Shown here: piece by piece, positions 42,245-54,082 of the stretch | Position numbering within the stretch: position 1 is the stretch's first letter | How the letters are laid out: each line of letters begins with the position of its first letter | NCBI RefSeq assembly: GCF_000526915.1 | Contig: NZ_JAGZ01000001.1 | Span: 744,001-808,000 of the forward strand | Length of the DNA: 64,000 bases | Origin: Mycobacterium genavense ATCC 51234 | GTDB lineage: Bacteria; Actinomycetota; Actinomycetes; Mycobacteriales; Mycobacteriaceae | Reading direction: 5' to 3' | Made by a program: the position numbers and the translations under genes | The notes under the pieces: model-generated | Told to the model about the DNA's origin: nothing | Seen by the model: only the letters and a program-made list of their open reading frames with translations | Databases searched by the model: none

Positions 42245-43082
42245 TCACAGCCCCGTCCTGGGCACCAACATGATGTAAAGCTGCTGATCGCGACGTTGAC
42301 GATCATCAGCAGCAGGATCGCTTCGACGACGGCCGCGTTCACCGAGTTCGCGACGCCGGTCGGGCCGCCGACGGTGGACAGGCCCTTCTGCGCCGAGACG
42401 ACGGCCACGATGGCGCCGAAGATGACCGCCTTCACCAACGCCAGGGTCATGTCGTCGGTCGTCGCGAACGAGGCGAAGGTCGACACGAAGCTGCCCGGCG
42501 CCCCGTTCTGGAAGTACACGTTGAACATGTAGCTGGCGAAAAATCCGACGAAGCACACGACGCCGGTGAGCGCGACGCCGATCATGATCGCCGCCGCGAA
42601 ACGCGGCACCACCAGCCGGCGGATCACCGAGACGCCCATCACCTCCATCGTGTCGGTTTCTTCGCGCATGGTGCGCGAACCCAGATCGGCGGTGATCGCC
42701 GACCCGACGGCCGAGGCCATCAGAACGGCGGCCACCAGCGACGCGCCCTGGCGTATGACCGCAGCCCACTGACCGCGCCGGCCAGCGAGGTGGCGCCCAC
42801 CTGCCCGGCCAGCAAGGCGAATTGAATGGACAGCGTGACGCTGATGGGCAGCGAAACCAGAATCGTCGGCAACACGGCGGTGCCGGCCATGAACGCGCCC
42901 TGGCGAACAAATTCCTGCCACTGAAATCGGCCGGTCACCAAATCCACGAAGAAATACTGAACGGTGCGCACACCAAGGACGAACTGTTCGCCGACGGTCG
43001 TCAGCGAGGCAACCGGATGACGTTTGACGTATCCGGCAGACCAGTTCTGGATGGCGATGACGCCGTCTTCCCGGGTCGTCAT
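42245..43082 (-). pseudogene. YrbEA/MlaE-family permease, frameshifted
   Basis: First gene of the former mce operon, ATG 43082. MlaE-family membrane permease: GEQFVLGVRTVQYFFVDL, then after a frameshift (one G missing at 42765-42767) VIRQGASLVAAVLMASAVGSAI and EETDTMEVMGVSVIRRLVVPRF (signature). A second deletion (one C at about 42281-42287) breaks the natural end QLYIMLVPRTGL. The first frame stops after about 120 residues, so no permease is made. Confidence 0.83.
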
Positions 43083-43383
43083 CTCCGAGCACCCGACGGT
43101 CTGCCCAGCAAACCCAGGCTAGCGATCATCGCGCACCAGTCACTGCCTCCATTGGCGCTCCCCTCACCAACAAGTGCACGAGCGCAGAACGCGGGGAGCG
43201 AGGTGGGGCACAATGCATCTGCATAAAGGTACCGCCACCAAGCTCCGTAAACTGCAGTTCTCGGTGTGTGCTGAGTCACAGTAGCCTACTTGATAGGGAC
43301 TTTCAATAGTGTAGAGTCACTCACCTGAGATCGTCGCCGGACGGCGCATACGCGTTGGATGTCAGCTCGACGAAAGTAATGGC
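43083..43383. other. Divergent intergenic region between yrbEA and the TetR gene
   Basis: 301 bp with no ORF of note. The half nearest tetR (about 43275-43340) is AT-rich and contains the short dyad AGTG-TAGAGT-CACT, a possible regulator or promoter site. No clear -35/-10 pair can be assigned. By analogy with other mce loci it would hold the promoters for both directions. Confidence 0.35.
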
Positions 43384-43986
43384 ATGCCCTCAGCAAACAC
43401 CGGATCGCTACGGGACCGGCGCCGTGCCGAGTTGCTCACGCAGATTCAGCACATCGCTTTCGAGCTGTTCGCCGAACGAGGATTCGATGCCGTCACGACC
43501 GAGGACATTGCCGCGGCCGCCGGAATCTCCATCAGTACCTATTTCCGGCACGCGCCGACCAAAGAGGGCCTGCTGGTCGATCCCGTCCGGGACGCGATCG
43601 GCGAAATCGTCGGTTCGTACGGCGCGCGACCGCCCGACGAGTCGGCTGTGGAGGCCTTGATTCGGGTATTCGTCACGCGTGCCCGCGACGCCGACGAACT
43701 TTACAATCTGGATACCTGGCGGCACGCCATCGCCACCGCGCCCCATTTGTTGAGTAAAACGGCGCTGGTCAGCGAGAAAGACCACGACACATTCCTCGAG
43801 CAGGTCGCTTTCCGGCTGGGCGTCGATGCCACGGCCGACGTCCGCCCCGCGCTGCTGGTCCATACGAGTTTGGCCACAGTCAAATTCGTCCTCGACCGGT
43901 GGCTGACCTCCGATACGGCCGGGAGTCCGCCGTTCAGTGCCCAATTGGAAGACGCGCTGCGCACCACGCTGTCCGGGTTCGATTAG
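43384..43986 (+). CDS. TetR-family transcriptional regulator
   Basis: 200 residues. The N-terminal DNA-binding domain is AFELFAERGFDAVTTEDIAA then AAGISISTYFRHAPTKEGLL (about 25-65), followed by a helical ligand domain. Divergent from yrbEA, so it probably controlled the mce operon, as other TetR proteins do at mce loci. It is intact although its presumed target operon is decayed. Ligand unknown. Confidence 0.85.
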   Translation: MPSANTGSLRDRRRAELLTQIQHIAFELFAERGFDAVTTEDIAAAAGISISTYFRHAPTKEGLLVDPVRDAIGEIVGSYGARPPDESAVEALIRVFVTRARDADELYNLDTWRHAIATAPHLLSKTALVSEKDHDTFLEQVAFRLGVDATADVRPALLVHTSLATVKFVLDRWLTSDTAGSPPFSAQLEDALRTTLSGFD

Positions 43987-44064
43987 CGGTGCCGCGCACT
44001 GCGAAACAAACTGTGGCGCTACGGGATTGCCGTAGCCGATGGCACCGGTGAGAAACCGAGATGA

Positions 44065-45222
<1,158 letters not shown>

Positions 45223-45328
45223 ACTCATCGGCCCGGCCCCAGCTGTGTTAGCGTCCGGCTAGGGGAGAGGCCGGCACGGCCGTCCCTTCTTTATGGTTGC
45301 CGCGCTGTTCATTCCCAGGAGGCTCGCC

Positions 45329-45841
45329 GTGACACATGCCCTTGTTCTCTTGCTGGCTTTGCTGATTGGGGTGGTCGCGGGGTTGCGCTCCCTGACGGCT
45401 CCCGCCGTCGTCGCATGGGGCGCATACCTCGGTTGGATCGACTTGCACGGCACGTGGGCATCGTGGATGGGCAACATCATCACCGTTGTGATCTTCAGCG
45501 TCCTGGCCGTCGGCGAACTGGTCAACGACAAGCTGCCCAAGACGCCGGCGCGCACGGCGCCTCCGGAGTTCGCGGCCCGGCTCGTCATGGGCGGGCTGGC
45601 GGGCGCGGCGCTCGGCGCGTGGCCGCACTGGACCTTTTCGGCGCTCGGGGCCGGCATCGTCGGCACGGTGCTCGGCACCCTGGGCGGCTATCAAGCGCGC
45701 AAGCGGCTGGTGGCGCTCAGCGGTGGGCGGGACCTGCCGATCGCGCTGCTCGAGGACGCGGTCGCGGTCCTGGGCGGGTTCGCCATTGCGGCACTGACGG
45801 GTCACCTGCTGACCGAATACCTGCTGTCGGCCGTCAAGTGA
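45329..45841 (+). CDS. DUF4126-type membrane protein (Rv2120c-like)
   Basis: 170 residues with about four to five membrane segments, glycine- and alanine-rich (LLLALLIGVVAGLRSLTAPA; GLAGAALGAWPHWTFSALGAG). GTG 45329 is chosen because a perfect AGGAGG lies 6 bp upstream (45317-45322). An upstream ATG 45293 is in frame but has no ribosome binding site. The stop overlaps the next gene by GTGA. Function unknown. Confidence 0.83.
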   Translation: MTHALVLLLALLIGVVAGLRSLTAPAVVAWGAYLGWIDLHGTWASWMGNIITVVIFSVLAVGELVNDKLPKTPARTAPPEFAARLVMGGLAGAALGAWPHWTFSALGAGIVGTVLGTLGGYQARKRLVALSGGRDLPIALLEDAVAVLGGFAIAALTGHLLTEYLLSAVK

Positions 45842-47208
45842 GCGAACATTTCGACGCGATCATCGTCGGTGCCGGCCAGGCCGGACCCCCGCTTGCGGGA
45901 CGGCTGACCGCCGCCGGGCAGCGCGTCGCGGTCATCGAGCGCAAACTGATCGGCGGCACCTGCGTCAACACCGGGTGCATCCCAACCAAGACGCTGGTGG
46001 CCAGCGCGCACGTTGCCCAGCTGGCCCGTCGCAGCGCCGATTACGGTGTGGCGACCGGGTGGATCAGCGTGGACATGGCGAAGATCAAGGCGCGCAAGGA
46101 TGGCATCGTGCTGGCCGACCGCAAGGGTGTCGAGGATTGGCTGGCCGGCATGGACGGCTGCACCGTGATTCGCGGACACGCCCATTTCACGGATCCGCAC
46201 ACCCTGCGCGTCGACGACCGGGAACTGCACGCCGACCGGATCTTCCTCAACGTCGGTGGCCGCGCGATCGTGCCCGACATCCCGGGCCTCGACGGGGTCG
46301 ACTACCTGACCCACGTGTCCATCCTCGAATTCGACACGCTGCCAACACATCTCGTTACCATCGGCGGCAGCTACATCGCCCTGGAGTTCGCCCAGATGTT
46401 CCGCCGCTTCGGGGCTGTGGTCACGGTCGTGGAGCGGGGCCCCAGGTTGGCCGCACGCGAAGACGCGGATGTCTCGGCCGCCATCAAGGAGATACTGGAA
46501 GCCGAAGGCATCGACATCATCCTCAATGCCAACGACGTGCGGATCAGTAAGAGCGACAAAGGATTCGAACTAACGCCCAGCGCGGGTGCCGACCCCGTCG
46601 CAGGCAGCCATCTGCTGGTGGCGGCGGGACGGCGGCCCAACACCGACGATCTGGGCCTCGAGGCCGCCGGTGTGCAAACCGACGCTCGGGGCTTCATCGT
46701 CGTCGACGATGCGCTCAAGACCAGCGTCGACCACATCTGGGCGATGGGCGACTGCAACGGCAAGGGCGCCTTCACCCATACCTCGTACAACGACTACGAG
46801 ATCGTGGCCGCCAACCTGCTCGACGACGACCCGCGCCGGGTCAGCGACCGGATCCCCACCTACGCGCTCTACATCGATCCGCCGCTGGGCCGCGCCGGGA
46901 TGACGGTCGGCGAGGTCCGCAAGTCGGGGCGCAAGGCGCTGATCGGTCGGCGGCCGATGACCAGGGTGGGCAGGGCCGTGGAAAAAGGTGAGACGCAAGG
47001 CTTTATGCAAGTCGTGGTCGACGCCGAGACGCAGCAGATTCTCGGAGCCGCGATCCTGGGCGTCGGCGGCGACGAGGCGATCCACGCGATCCTGGACGTC
47101 ATGTCGGCCAAGGCGCCCTACACCACGCTGTCGCGCACGATGCACATCCATCCCACCGTCAGCGAACTCATTCCGACGATCCTGCAGGAGATGTCGCCGC
47201 TCGACTAG
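45838..47208 (+). CDS. Pyridine nucleotide-disulfide oxidoreductase (mercuric reductase/lipoamide dehydrogenase-like)
   Basis: 456 residues. FAD loop IIVGAGQAGPPLAGRL (8-23), redox-active pair Cys42/Cys47 in GGTCVNTGCIPTK, NAD(P) loop TIGGSYIALEFAQMF, second FAD motif HIWAMGDCNGKGAF, and the catalytic His near the end in HIHPTVSELIPT. The GTG start overlaps the DUF4126 stop. It lacks an N-terminal heavy-metal domain and a C-terminal mercury-binding Cys pair, so it is not a true MerA; the substrate is unknown. It is convergent with and overlaps the RecB-like gene by 4 bp. Not at this place in M. tuberculosis as I recall it. Confidence 0.85.
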   Translation: MSEHFDAIIVGAGQAGPPLAGRLTAAGQRVAVIERKLIGGTCVNTGCIPTKTLVASAHVAQLARRSADYGVATGWISVDMAKIKARKDGIVLADRKGVEDWLAGMDGCTVIRGHAHFTDPHTLRVDDRELHADRIFLNVGGRAIVPDIPGLDGVDYLTHVSILEFDTLPTHLVTIGGSYIALEFAQMFRRFGAVVTVVERGPRLAAREDADVSAAIKEILEAEGIDIILNANDVRISKSDKGFELTPSAGADPVAGSHLLVAAGRRPNTDDLGLEAAGVQTDARGFIVVDDALKTSVDHIWAMGDCNGKGAFTHTSYNDYEIVAANLLDDDPRRVSDRIPTYALYIDPPLGRAGMTVGEVRKSGRKALIGRRPMTRVGRAVEKGETQGFMQVVVDAETQQILGAAILGVGGDEAIHAILDVMSAKAPYTTLSRTMHIHPTVSELIPTILQEMSPLD

Positions 47209-48095
47209 CCGAAGGCGATCATGCCGCCGGTTCGTCGAAACGCGAAATAGCTTGCGCCGACGTCTTCCGGCCATCCGGGGTAGGGCGGCGGGGTGCCACC
47301 GAAAACCGGGCAGTACTCGTGGTGCGGACACCAGTCGCACAACCGCGACTTGCTGGGGCGGAAATCGTCCGTCTGCCCGGCGGATTGGATGGCGCGCCAG
47401 ATCGCCATCAGGGTCTTCTCGAAGCGCAGCAGCTCGTCGAGCTCGGGCGAGTAGTCCAGCATTTGACCATCGGCGAGGTAGATGAGGCGCAGGCGGGTGG
47501 GTGGCACGCCGCGAGTACGCAACAGCGCCACCGCGTAGAACTTCATCTGGAACATCGCCTTGAATTCGGCCAGGGCCCGCGCCTCCGGCGGCGCCATGCC
47601 GGTCTTGTAGTCGACCACCCGCAGCTCCCCGGTGGCGGCGACGTCGATCCGGTCGATGAACCCCCGCAGCAGGGTGCCGTCGGCCAGTTCCACCTCCACC
47701 CGCTGCTCGCAGCACTGCGGGTCGAATCGCGTCGGGTCTTCCAGCCGGTAGTAGCCGGACAGCAGCGCGCGGGCTTCGTCGAGCACCTGGGTCCGCTGGT
47801 CGGTGTCCAGCTCGCAGAACCGGTCCGGCTCGGCGGCCATCACCTGCTCCCAGGCGGGCTCCACCAGCGAGATCGCGGTCTCGGGGCTGCGTGCCGCCGC
47901 GGGCAGACCGTAGAGCTGCTCGAGCGCGGCGTGCACCACCGACCCGCGGATCTGCGCCGTCGACGGCGGCTCGGGCAGCCGGTCGATCGCCCGGAACCGG
48001 TACAGCAACGGGCACTGCTTGAAGTCCGCCGCTCGCGACGGTGACAGTGCCGGTCTGGCGGCCGTCCGCGCCTGGTCTTGCGGCTGGTCGGTCAT
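47205..48095 (-). CDS. RecB-like PD-(D/E)XK nuclease with Fe-S cysteines (Rv2119-like)
   Basis: 296 residues. The nuclease core is visible as RGFIDRIDVAATGELRVVDY KTG (Asp then DxK). Four cysteines, Cys28 in FKQCPLLYRF and three in LCDWCPHHEYCP near 258-268, fit the AddB/Cas4-type iron-sulfur staple. It is a single-strand or end-processing exonuclease domain protein in DNA repair; stand-alone forms are common in actinobacteria. It is not associated with CRISPR here. Divergent from trmI. Confidence 0.86.
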   Translation of the reverse strand: MTDQPQDQARTAARPALSPSRAADFKQCPLLYRFRAIDRLPEPPSTAQIRGSVVHAALEQLYGLPAAARSPETAISLVEPAWEQVMAAEPDRFCELDTDQRTQVLDEARALLSGYYRLEDPTRFDPQCCEQRVEVELADGTLLRGFIDRIDVAATGELRVVDYKTGMAPPEARALAEFKAMFQMKFYAVALLRTRGVPPTRLRLIYLADGQMLDYSPELDELLRFEKTLMAIWRAIQSAGQTDDFRPSKSRLCDWCPHHEYCPVFGGTPPPYPGWPEDVGASYFAFRRTGGMIAFG

Positions 48096-48108
48096 GTTCG
48101 CAGCCTAG

Positions 48109-49011
<903 letters not shown>

Positions 49012-49017
49012 GCGCGG

Positions 49018-49323
49018 CTAGTCATCGTCGCTGCGGACGAGCGAGCGTCGCACCGACAGCAGCTCGAACTCCGGATGCGCGGCGACCAGGCGTTCGGCCG
49101 CGTCCAGCACTTCGACCGCATGCGTACGATCACCGGACACCACGGCCACCCCGATCCCGGCTCGCCGATACAGCTCCTGGGCACCCGTCTCGGCGGCCGA
49201 CACTCTGAACTTGCGGCGCAGTTCGGCGACGACGGGACGGATCACCGAGCGCTTCTCCTTGAGCGATCGCACCCCAAGCTCCGGGCCCAGCAGCACGTCG
49301 AACTCGAGCCAGGCGATCCACAT
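49018..49323 (-). CDS. DUF503-family protein (Rv2117-like)
   Basis: 101 residues, core LEFDVLLGPELGVRSLKEKRSVIRPVVAELRRKF and a C-terminal strand region. This is the small DUF503/YlxP family, thought in Bacillus to be ribosome-associated. ATG 49323 shares a base with the lppK stop (TGATG), so it is translationally coupled to lppK. It ends 6 bp from the trmI stop. Confidence 0.85.
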   Translation of the reverse strand: MWIAWLEFDVLLGPELGVRSLKEKRSVIRPVVAELRRKFRVSAAETGAQELYRRAGIGVAVVSGDRTHAVEVLDAAERLVAAHPEFELLSVRRSLVRSDDD

Positions 49324-49907
49324 CAGCCCGGCGGCGGTTGTACGGGTTCCGGTGGCGGCGGCGGAACCGTCGGGCTGGGCGGCGGCGGTGCCGGCGAGTT
49401 GCCCAGTGCCAACAGCATTTCCGCTGTTCGCCGGGACAGCTGCCAGCCGCCCTGGATCGGCGCGAACTCCATCGGGAAGGTGAACGAGCCGTTGGGTCCC
49501 TTGGCGGTGTTGACGCCGACGGTGCTCACCACGTTGGCCGCATTCTTGTCCGACCAGGCGATGTTGTTCGCGACGAACGTGATGGGCAGATAGCCGTTGT
49601 CGCGCAGCGCGTTGATGAACTTGTCCAGCGTGGCCGCGCTGTCCGGCGTCGCGCCTTCGACGAGGGCCAGCTTGTTGATGCCCGGCACATTGGGGTCGAC
49701 AAGCCGGTTCAGCACCTCGACCAACGCCTCGGGCACGGGCAGCGGCGCGGTCGGGGGAGCCGCGACGAGCAACGGGCTGGACGTCGGCGCCGGGACCGCC
49801 GAACCAGACGACGGCAGCACCTTGGGTTCGCTGTGCGAGCATGCCGCGAGCCCGAGGGCCGCCACGGCAGTGGCGGTGCTCAGGGCTACGGACAGGTTGC
49901 GGTGCAT
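49323..49907 (-). CDS. lppK: LppK, exported lipoprotein
   Basis: 194 residues. Signal peptide with lipobox LAAC (Cys23), so lipid-anchored outside the membrane. The mature part is a small alpha/beta domain of low-molecular-weight-antigen (MTB12-like) type: [20 protein letters not shown] and [20 protein letters not shown]. The C-terminus is proline-rich. It corresponds to Rv2116. It forms a two-gene unit with the DUF503 gene and is divergent from mpa. Confidence 0.87.
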   Translation of the reverse strand: MHRNLSVALSTATAVAALGLAACSHSEPKVLPSSGSAVPAPTSSPLLVAAPPTAPLPVPEALVEVLNRLVDPNVPGINKLALVEGATPDSAATLDKFINALRDNGYLPITFVANNIAWSDKNAANVVSTVGVNTAKGPNGSFTFPMEFAPIQGGWQLSRRTAEMLLALGNSPAPPPPSPTVPPPPPEPVQPPPG

Positions 49908-50218
49908 CCGGAGATTTCGGCCAAACTATTCGGCCACGCTTGATTCTTGGAGCCCGGTGGTTGCTGCGGTGCGGCCAACTGGTGCAATGGAAGTCACAGT
50001 TGGAAACATTGCGTTGATGACCGCGACCACGGCAAGGCCTGTGGTGAGGGGTTTGCGGTCAAGGGGTGTCCTCTCGGTGGTCCCAAATCGACTCCGAGGT
50101 TACCAGCGGGAGTAAAGACGCGACTTTTGATGGCTTTTGAGTTCACGCACGAACGGGCAATCGCCGGTAGCGTTGTAAGGATCCACCGCATTTATTCGGG
50201 GCGGGAAAGGAGCGCAAC
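49908..50218. other. Divergent intergenic region lppK / mpa
   Basis: 311 bp with no supported gene. It must hold the promoters of lppK and mpa. GGAAAGGAG at about 50204-50212 is the mpa ribosome binding site. No core promoter could be placed with confidence. Confidence 0.45.
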
Positions 50219-52048
50219 ATGGGTGACTCAGAGCGTTCTGAAGCATTCGGTATCGATCGCGAAACCGGCATGTCCAGCAGCGATGCTGCCGAGCTGGAAC
50301 AGTTGCGCCGCGAGGCGGCGGCGCTGCGCGAGCAGCTCGAGCAGGCCGCCGAATCGCAGGGCGCCACGCGCTCCGCGCGCGACGTTCACCAACTCGAAGC
50401 CCGCATCGACTCTCTGGCTGCCCGCAATTCCAAATTAATGGAAACTCTTAAAGAGGCCCGGCAGCAGCTGCTGGCGCTGCGGGAAGAAGTCGACCGGCTC
50501 GGCCAACCGCCCAGCGGCTACGGCGTTTTGCTGTCGTCGCATGACGACGAAACGGTCGACGTGTTCACCTCCGGCCGCAAGATGCGATTGACATGCTCGC
50601 CCAACATCGACGTGTCGGCGCTGCGCAAGGGGCAGACGGTCCGGCTCAACGAAGCCCTGACCGTCGTCGAGGCGGGGACGTTCGAATCCGTCGGCGAGAT
50701 CTCGACTTTGCGCGAGGTGCTCAACGACGGGCACCGCGCACTGGTCGTGGGGCACGCCGACGAGGAACGGATCGTCTGGCTGGCCGAGCCGCTGGTGGCA
50801 GAGGACCTGCCGGACGGCGTTCCCGATGCTCTCAACGACGACACCAGGCCGCGCAAGTTGCGGCCTGGCGATTCTTTGCTGGTCGACACCAAAGCCGGCT
50901 ACGCGTTCGAGCGCATCCCCAAGGCCGAGGTCGAAGACCTTGTGCTCGAGGAGGTGCCCGACGTCAGCTACCAGGACATCGGGGGGCTGACCCGCCAGAT
51001 CGAGCAGATCCGCGACGCCGTCGAGCTGCCGTTCCTGCACAAGGAGCTGTATCGGGAGTACGCGCTGCGTCCGCCCAAGGGCGTGCTGCTCTACGGTCCG
51101 CCCGGTTGCGGCAAGACGCTGATCGCCAAGGCGGTGGCCAACTCGCTGGCCAAGAAGATGGCCGAGGTGCGTGGCGACGACGCCCGGGAGGCCAAGTCGT
51201 ACTTCCTCAACATCAAGGGCCCCGAGCTGCTGAACAAGTTCGTCGGCGAGACCGAGCGGCACATCCGGCTGATCTTCCAGCGGGCCCGCGAGAAGGCGTC
51301 GGAAGGAACGCCGGTGATCGTGTTCTTCGACGAGATGGACTCGATCTTCCGCACCCGCGGTACCGGCGTCTCGTCGGACGTCGAGACCACGGTGGTCCCG
51401 CAGCTGCTGAGCGAGATCGACGGTGTCGAGGGTTTGGAGAACGTCATCGTGATCGGCGCCTCCAACCGAGAGGACATGATCGACCCCGCCATCCTGCGGC
51501 CCGGCCGTCTCGACGTGAAGATTAAGATCGAACGGCCCGATGCCGAAGCGGCACAAGACATCTTCTCGAAGTATCTGGTCGAGACTCTGCCGGTGCACGC
51601 CGACGATCTCGCCGAGTTCGACGGCGACCGGTCGGCCTGCATTCGCGCGATGATCGAAAAGGTCGTCGAGCGGATGTACGCCGAGATCGACGACAACCGG
51701 TTCTTGGAGGTCACCTACGCCAACGGTGACAAGGAAGTCATGTACTTCAAGGACTTCAACTCCGGGGCGATGATCCAGAACGTCGTCGACCGGGCGAAGA
51801 AGAACGCGATCAAGTCGGTGCTGGAGACTGGTCAACCCGGTCTGCGCATCCAGCACCTGCTCGACTCGATCGTCGACGAGTTCGCCGAGAACGAGGACCT
51901 GCCCAACACCACCAACCCCGACGACTGGGCGCGGATCTCGGGCAAGAAGGGCGAGCGGATCGTGTACATCCGCACCCTGGTCACCGGCAAGTCGTCGAGC
52001 GCCTCGCGCGCCATCGACACCGAGTCGAACCTCGGCCAGTACCTGTAA
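50219..52048 (+). CDS. mpa: Mpa (ARC), proteasomal ATPase
   Basis: AAA+ unfoldase that recognises pupylated proteins and threads them into the 20S proteasome. 609 residues, equal to M. tuberculosis Mpa. N-terminal coiled coil that binds Pup (about 15-95), OB domains (100-245), Walker [16 protein letters not shown] (about 291-305), Walker [13 protein letters not shown], and the C-terminal NLGQYL whose penultimate Tyr docks into the proteasome. All elements are intact. The ATG follows GGAAAGGAG. Confidence 0.97.
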   Translation: MGDSERSEAFGIDRETGMSSSDAAELEQLRREAAALREQLEQAAESQGATRSARDVHQLEARIDSLAARNSKLMETLKEARQQLLALREEVDRLGQPPSGYGVLLSSHDDETVDVFTSGRKMRLTCSPNIDVSALRKGQTVRLNEALTVVEAGTFESVGEISTLREVLNDGHRALVVGHADEERIVWLAEPLVAEDLPDGVPDALNDDTRPRKLRPGDSLLVDTKAGYAFERIPKAEVEDLVLEEVPDVSYQDIGGLTRQIEQIRDAVELPFLHKELYREYALRPPKGVLLYGPPGCGKTLIAKAVANSLAKKMAEVRGDDAREAKSYFLNIKGPELLNKFVGETERHIRLIFQRAREKASEGTPVIVFFDEMDSIFRTRGTGVSSDVETTVVPQLLSEIDGVEGLENVIVIGASNREDMIDPAILRPGRLDVKIKIERPDAEAAQDIFSKYLVETLPVHADDLAEFDGDRSACIRAMIEKVVERMYAEIDDNRFLEVTYANGDKEVMYFKDFNSGAMIQNVVDRAKKNAIKSVLETGQPGLRIQHLLDSIVDEFAENEDLPNTTNPDDWARISGKKGERIVYIRTLVTGKSSSASRAIDTESNLGQYL

Positions 52049-52097
52049 TGCCCGCAGCGGCCCCAGCCCGCGCCGACACATAAACCACGTACACGAC

Positions 52098-52111
52098 ACG
52101 CCGCGTGGCGT
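52098..52111. terminator. Short hairpin between convergent mpa and the 52149 gene
   Basis: ACGCC-GCGT-GGCGT forms a 5-bp stem with a 4-base loop between two convergent genes, without a T-run. It is a plausible but weak bidirectional terminator. Confidence 0.3.
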
Positions 52112-52148
52112 CGCAATGGTTTAAGTCTCGGCGCGATGACGGTGCGGC

Positions 52149-52736
52149 TCAGTCGAATTCGAACGAGTAGCTGTTCGTCAGGTCGTCCTGCGTTACGCGG
52201 GCGGGACGCGTCGTCGTGTCCACCCGCAACGTCTCGGTGAGCACCCGCGGCGCATAGCTCCACCCGTCGGGCAGCGTCAGCCGGTCGGCCAGCCCGGCCA
52301 GGTCGGCCCGCGACAGGTCGGGGTCGGCGACCTGGCTCCAGGTCTGCATGACCCAGCGGTTGCCGTCGGGATCGGTGAGCTCGTAGATCTTTTCGCCGGC
52401 ATTGAACACGAAGACGGTGTTGCGGGTCACTTCGTTGACGGTGTACGGCGCCGGGTTGATCGACGACAGTGCCACGGTTGCCTGCTTGATCATCTCGATC
52501 CCGCCGAATGTCATCCGCTCCTGGGGACCGTCGGCCTGCTTTTCGATCGCGTTCATCAGCCAGTAGCGCGGGCCGTTGAGCAAGGCCGCCGCCGCGCCAT
52601 GTTCGGCGGCGATGGCGGCCGCGTCGAGCTTGGACCACAGCTCGGCCGGGCAGTCGTTGAGCGGAATGCTGTTGTAGACGGTGGCTTGCGGGCCGGATTC
52701 GCCGACCTCGACGAGAAGTACTTCGCCGTAACGCAT
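52149..52736 (-). CDS. Conserved protein (Rv2114-like)
   Basis: 195 residues without signal peptide. Family unknown to me. Features are VYNSIPLNDCPAELWSKLDA near the start and a beta-rich middle (NTVFVFNAGEKIYELTDPDGNRWVMQTWSQV) that looks like a small enzyme or ligand-binding domain. It lies downstream of the membrane protein gene at 52759 on the same strand (22 bp gap), and the pair separates mpa from dop as in M. tuberculosis. No function is proposed. Confidence 0.75.
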   Translation of the reverse strand: MRYGEVLLVEVGESGPQATVYNSIPLNDCPAELWSKLDAAAIAAEHGAAAALLNGPRYWLMNAIEKQADGPQERMTFGGIEMIKQATVALSSINPAPYTVNEVTRNTVFVFNAGEKIYELTDPDGNRWVMQTWSQVADPDLSRADLAGLADRLTLPDGWSYAPRVLTETLRVDTTTRPARVTQDDLTNSYSFEFD

Positions 52737-52758
52737 TCCGAATAGATCGGGCGCTTGC

Positions 52759-53988
52759 TTACTCGCTTTCTATCGTTGCGACGTTGCCGAGATAGCGATT
52801 TCGCGCGGCCAGGGCGGTGTGCAGGTCGTCGATCAGCGGGTCGAGGAACATCGCCCGGTACTCGTCGTCGACGGCTCGGGCGCTGATGTACATGAACGTC
52901 AGCGCGCCCAGGAACAGGCACATGTGGATCAGCGAGTCGGGGGCCGGGAACGTGAAGCCCAAAATCGTCGAGGTGGTGGCGGTGTTGTGCGCCCATTCCT
53001 TGAGCAGCGGCGGCGTCAGGATGATCATGCCGAGGATGAAGTACATCGTGGCGCCGACGGCGGCCACCACCAAAATCTCGATCAATTGCGAGGTCGCCAG
53101 CAGGAACACCACGTTGAGGCGTTCGGTGCGCTTCAACGGTGAGCCGATCGACGGATCGTGCATCGCGGCGAACGGTGTGCCCGCGAGATTGTCGCTGCCG
53201 TCCGGCAACGAGGCCGTCGACTTCAGCAGCGGCCGCACCCGCTCCACCGTCTTGGAGACGACGAAAGTCCCGGCGATGCCGAGCAGAAAGAAGATGGCCG
53301 CCGAGAGTCGCTCCCCGTTGATGTTCGCGGCCATCAACCAGACGTAGGTCGGCCATCAACCAGACGTAGGTCGGCCATCAACCAGACGTAGGTCGGCCAT
53401 CAACCAGACGTAGGTGTTGAAGAACACCAACGCGGTCAGCAACACGATCGGCAGGGCCCGCACCGCCAGCGTGCCGACCGTCGACAGGTGCTCCAGCGTC
53501 ATGCGCACCGCCCAGGCGAGCACCGACCCGACACCGGAGCCGGTCAACAACAGCACCACGGCCAGGATGACGGCGTCGCGGGTCAGTTGGACGGGCCCGG
53601 ATTCGACGAGTCCGCAGCAGACCGCGAAGGCCAGCGCCGCGGTCGCGACGGTCGCGCGGGTGCGTCCGCTCGAGATCCGCGACACCAGCCACCCGGCCAG
53701 CGCGCCGAGCGGGAGCGCGACGGCGAGCAACGCCAGGATCACCCATTGGTGGGTGCTCGGGTTTCCGTCGATGAAGACCTCGTTGCCGTCGCTGACGAAA
53801 TAGACGCCGAGCAGGCACGCTTCCACAGCCGCCCAGGCGGTCAGCATCGGGGCGCATCGCGGCCACAACCGTCGCCAACGGCCCCGCGTCGTCAGCACCG
53901 ACGGCAGGCCGCGCTCCAGGAACCACCGTTCGGCCGCGGCCGTTGCTGCCCGTTGGCCTTTCGGGCTGCGGCGCACAGTTACGTCCAC
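52759..53988 (-). pseudogene. Multi-pass membrane protein (Rv2113-like) interrupted by a repeat-generated stop
   Basis: Both halves are in one frame. The N-terminal part from ATG 53988 has several membrane helices (AWAAVEACLLGVYFV; WVILALLAVALPLGALAGWL) and runs to FFNTYVWLMA. The C-terminal part, ANINGERLSAAIFFLLGIAG to 52759, holds further helices. Between them the 22-bp repeat array adds 66 bp (22 codons), which keeps the frame but brings a TGA (53356-53358) into it. A single repeat unit would give the uninterrupted protein, about 388 residues, close to Rv2113. Function unknown; lies between mpa and dop. Confidence 0.82.
53329..53415. repeat. 22-bp VNTR, three full copies plus 21 bp of a fourth
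   Basis: Units at 53329-53350, 53351-53372, 53373-53394 and 53395-53415 are identical; each starts GGCCATCAACCAGACGTAGG. The array lies inside the Rv2113-like coding sequence. Because 22 is not a multiple of three, copy number decides the reading frame; with four copies the frame is restored but passes through a stop. Confidence 0.97.
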
Positions 53989-54082
53989 ACCGGCACACCC
54001 TAATGGCGCAGCGGCTTCGCCGCGGGGCGTTCGAACCGCCCCGGCGCAGTGGGCACACCGTTGCCCGGCCTACGCTTAACGG

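Noticed and set aside
41530..43092. A single 520-residue open frame on the minus strand suggesting a YrbEA-YrbEB fusion protein
   Set aside because: It arises because a one-base loss at the end of yrbEA abolishes its stop, and its N-terminal part is in the wrong frame. The two permeases are recognisable separately.
45885..45903. CCCCCGCTTGCGGGA palindrome as another copy of the murC repeat
   Set aside because: It falls in the conserved FAD-binding region of the oxidoreductase with no length insertion, so it is explained by coding constraint.
45838..47208. Oxidoreductase as mercury-resistance MerA
   Set aside because: No N-terminal metal-binding domain, no C-terminal Cys pair and no mer neighbours; only the general disulfide-oxidoreductase fold is supported.
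47205..48095. RecB-like nuclease with iron-sulfur cysteines as a possible Cas4
   Set aside because: No CRISPR repeats or other cas genes anywhere in the window; the gene has the Rv2119 position and length.
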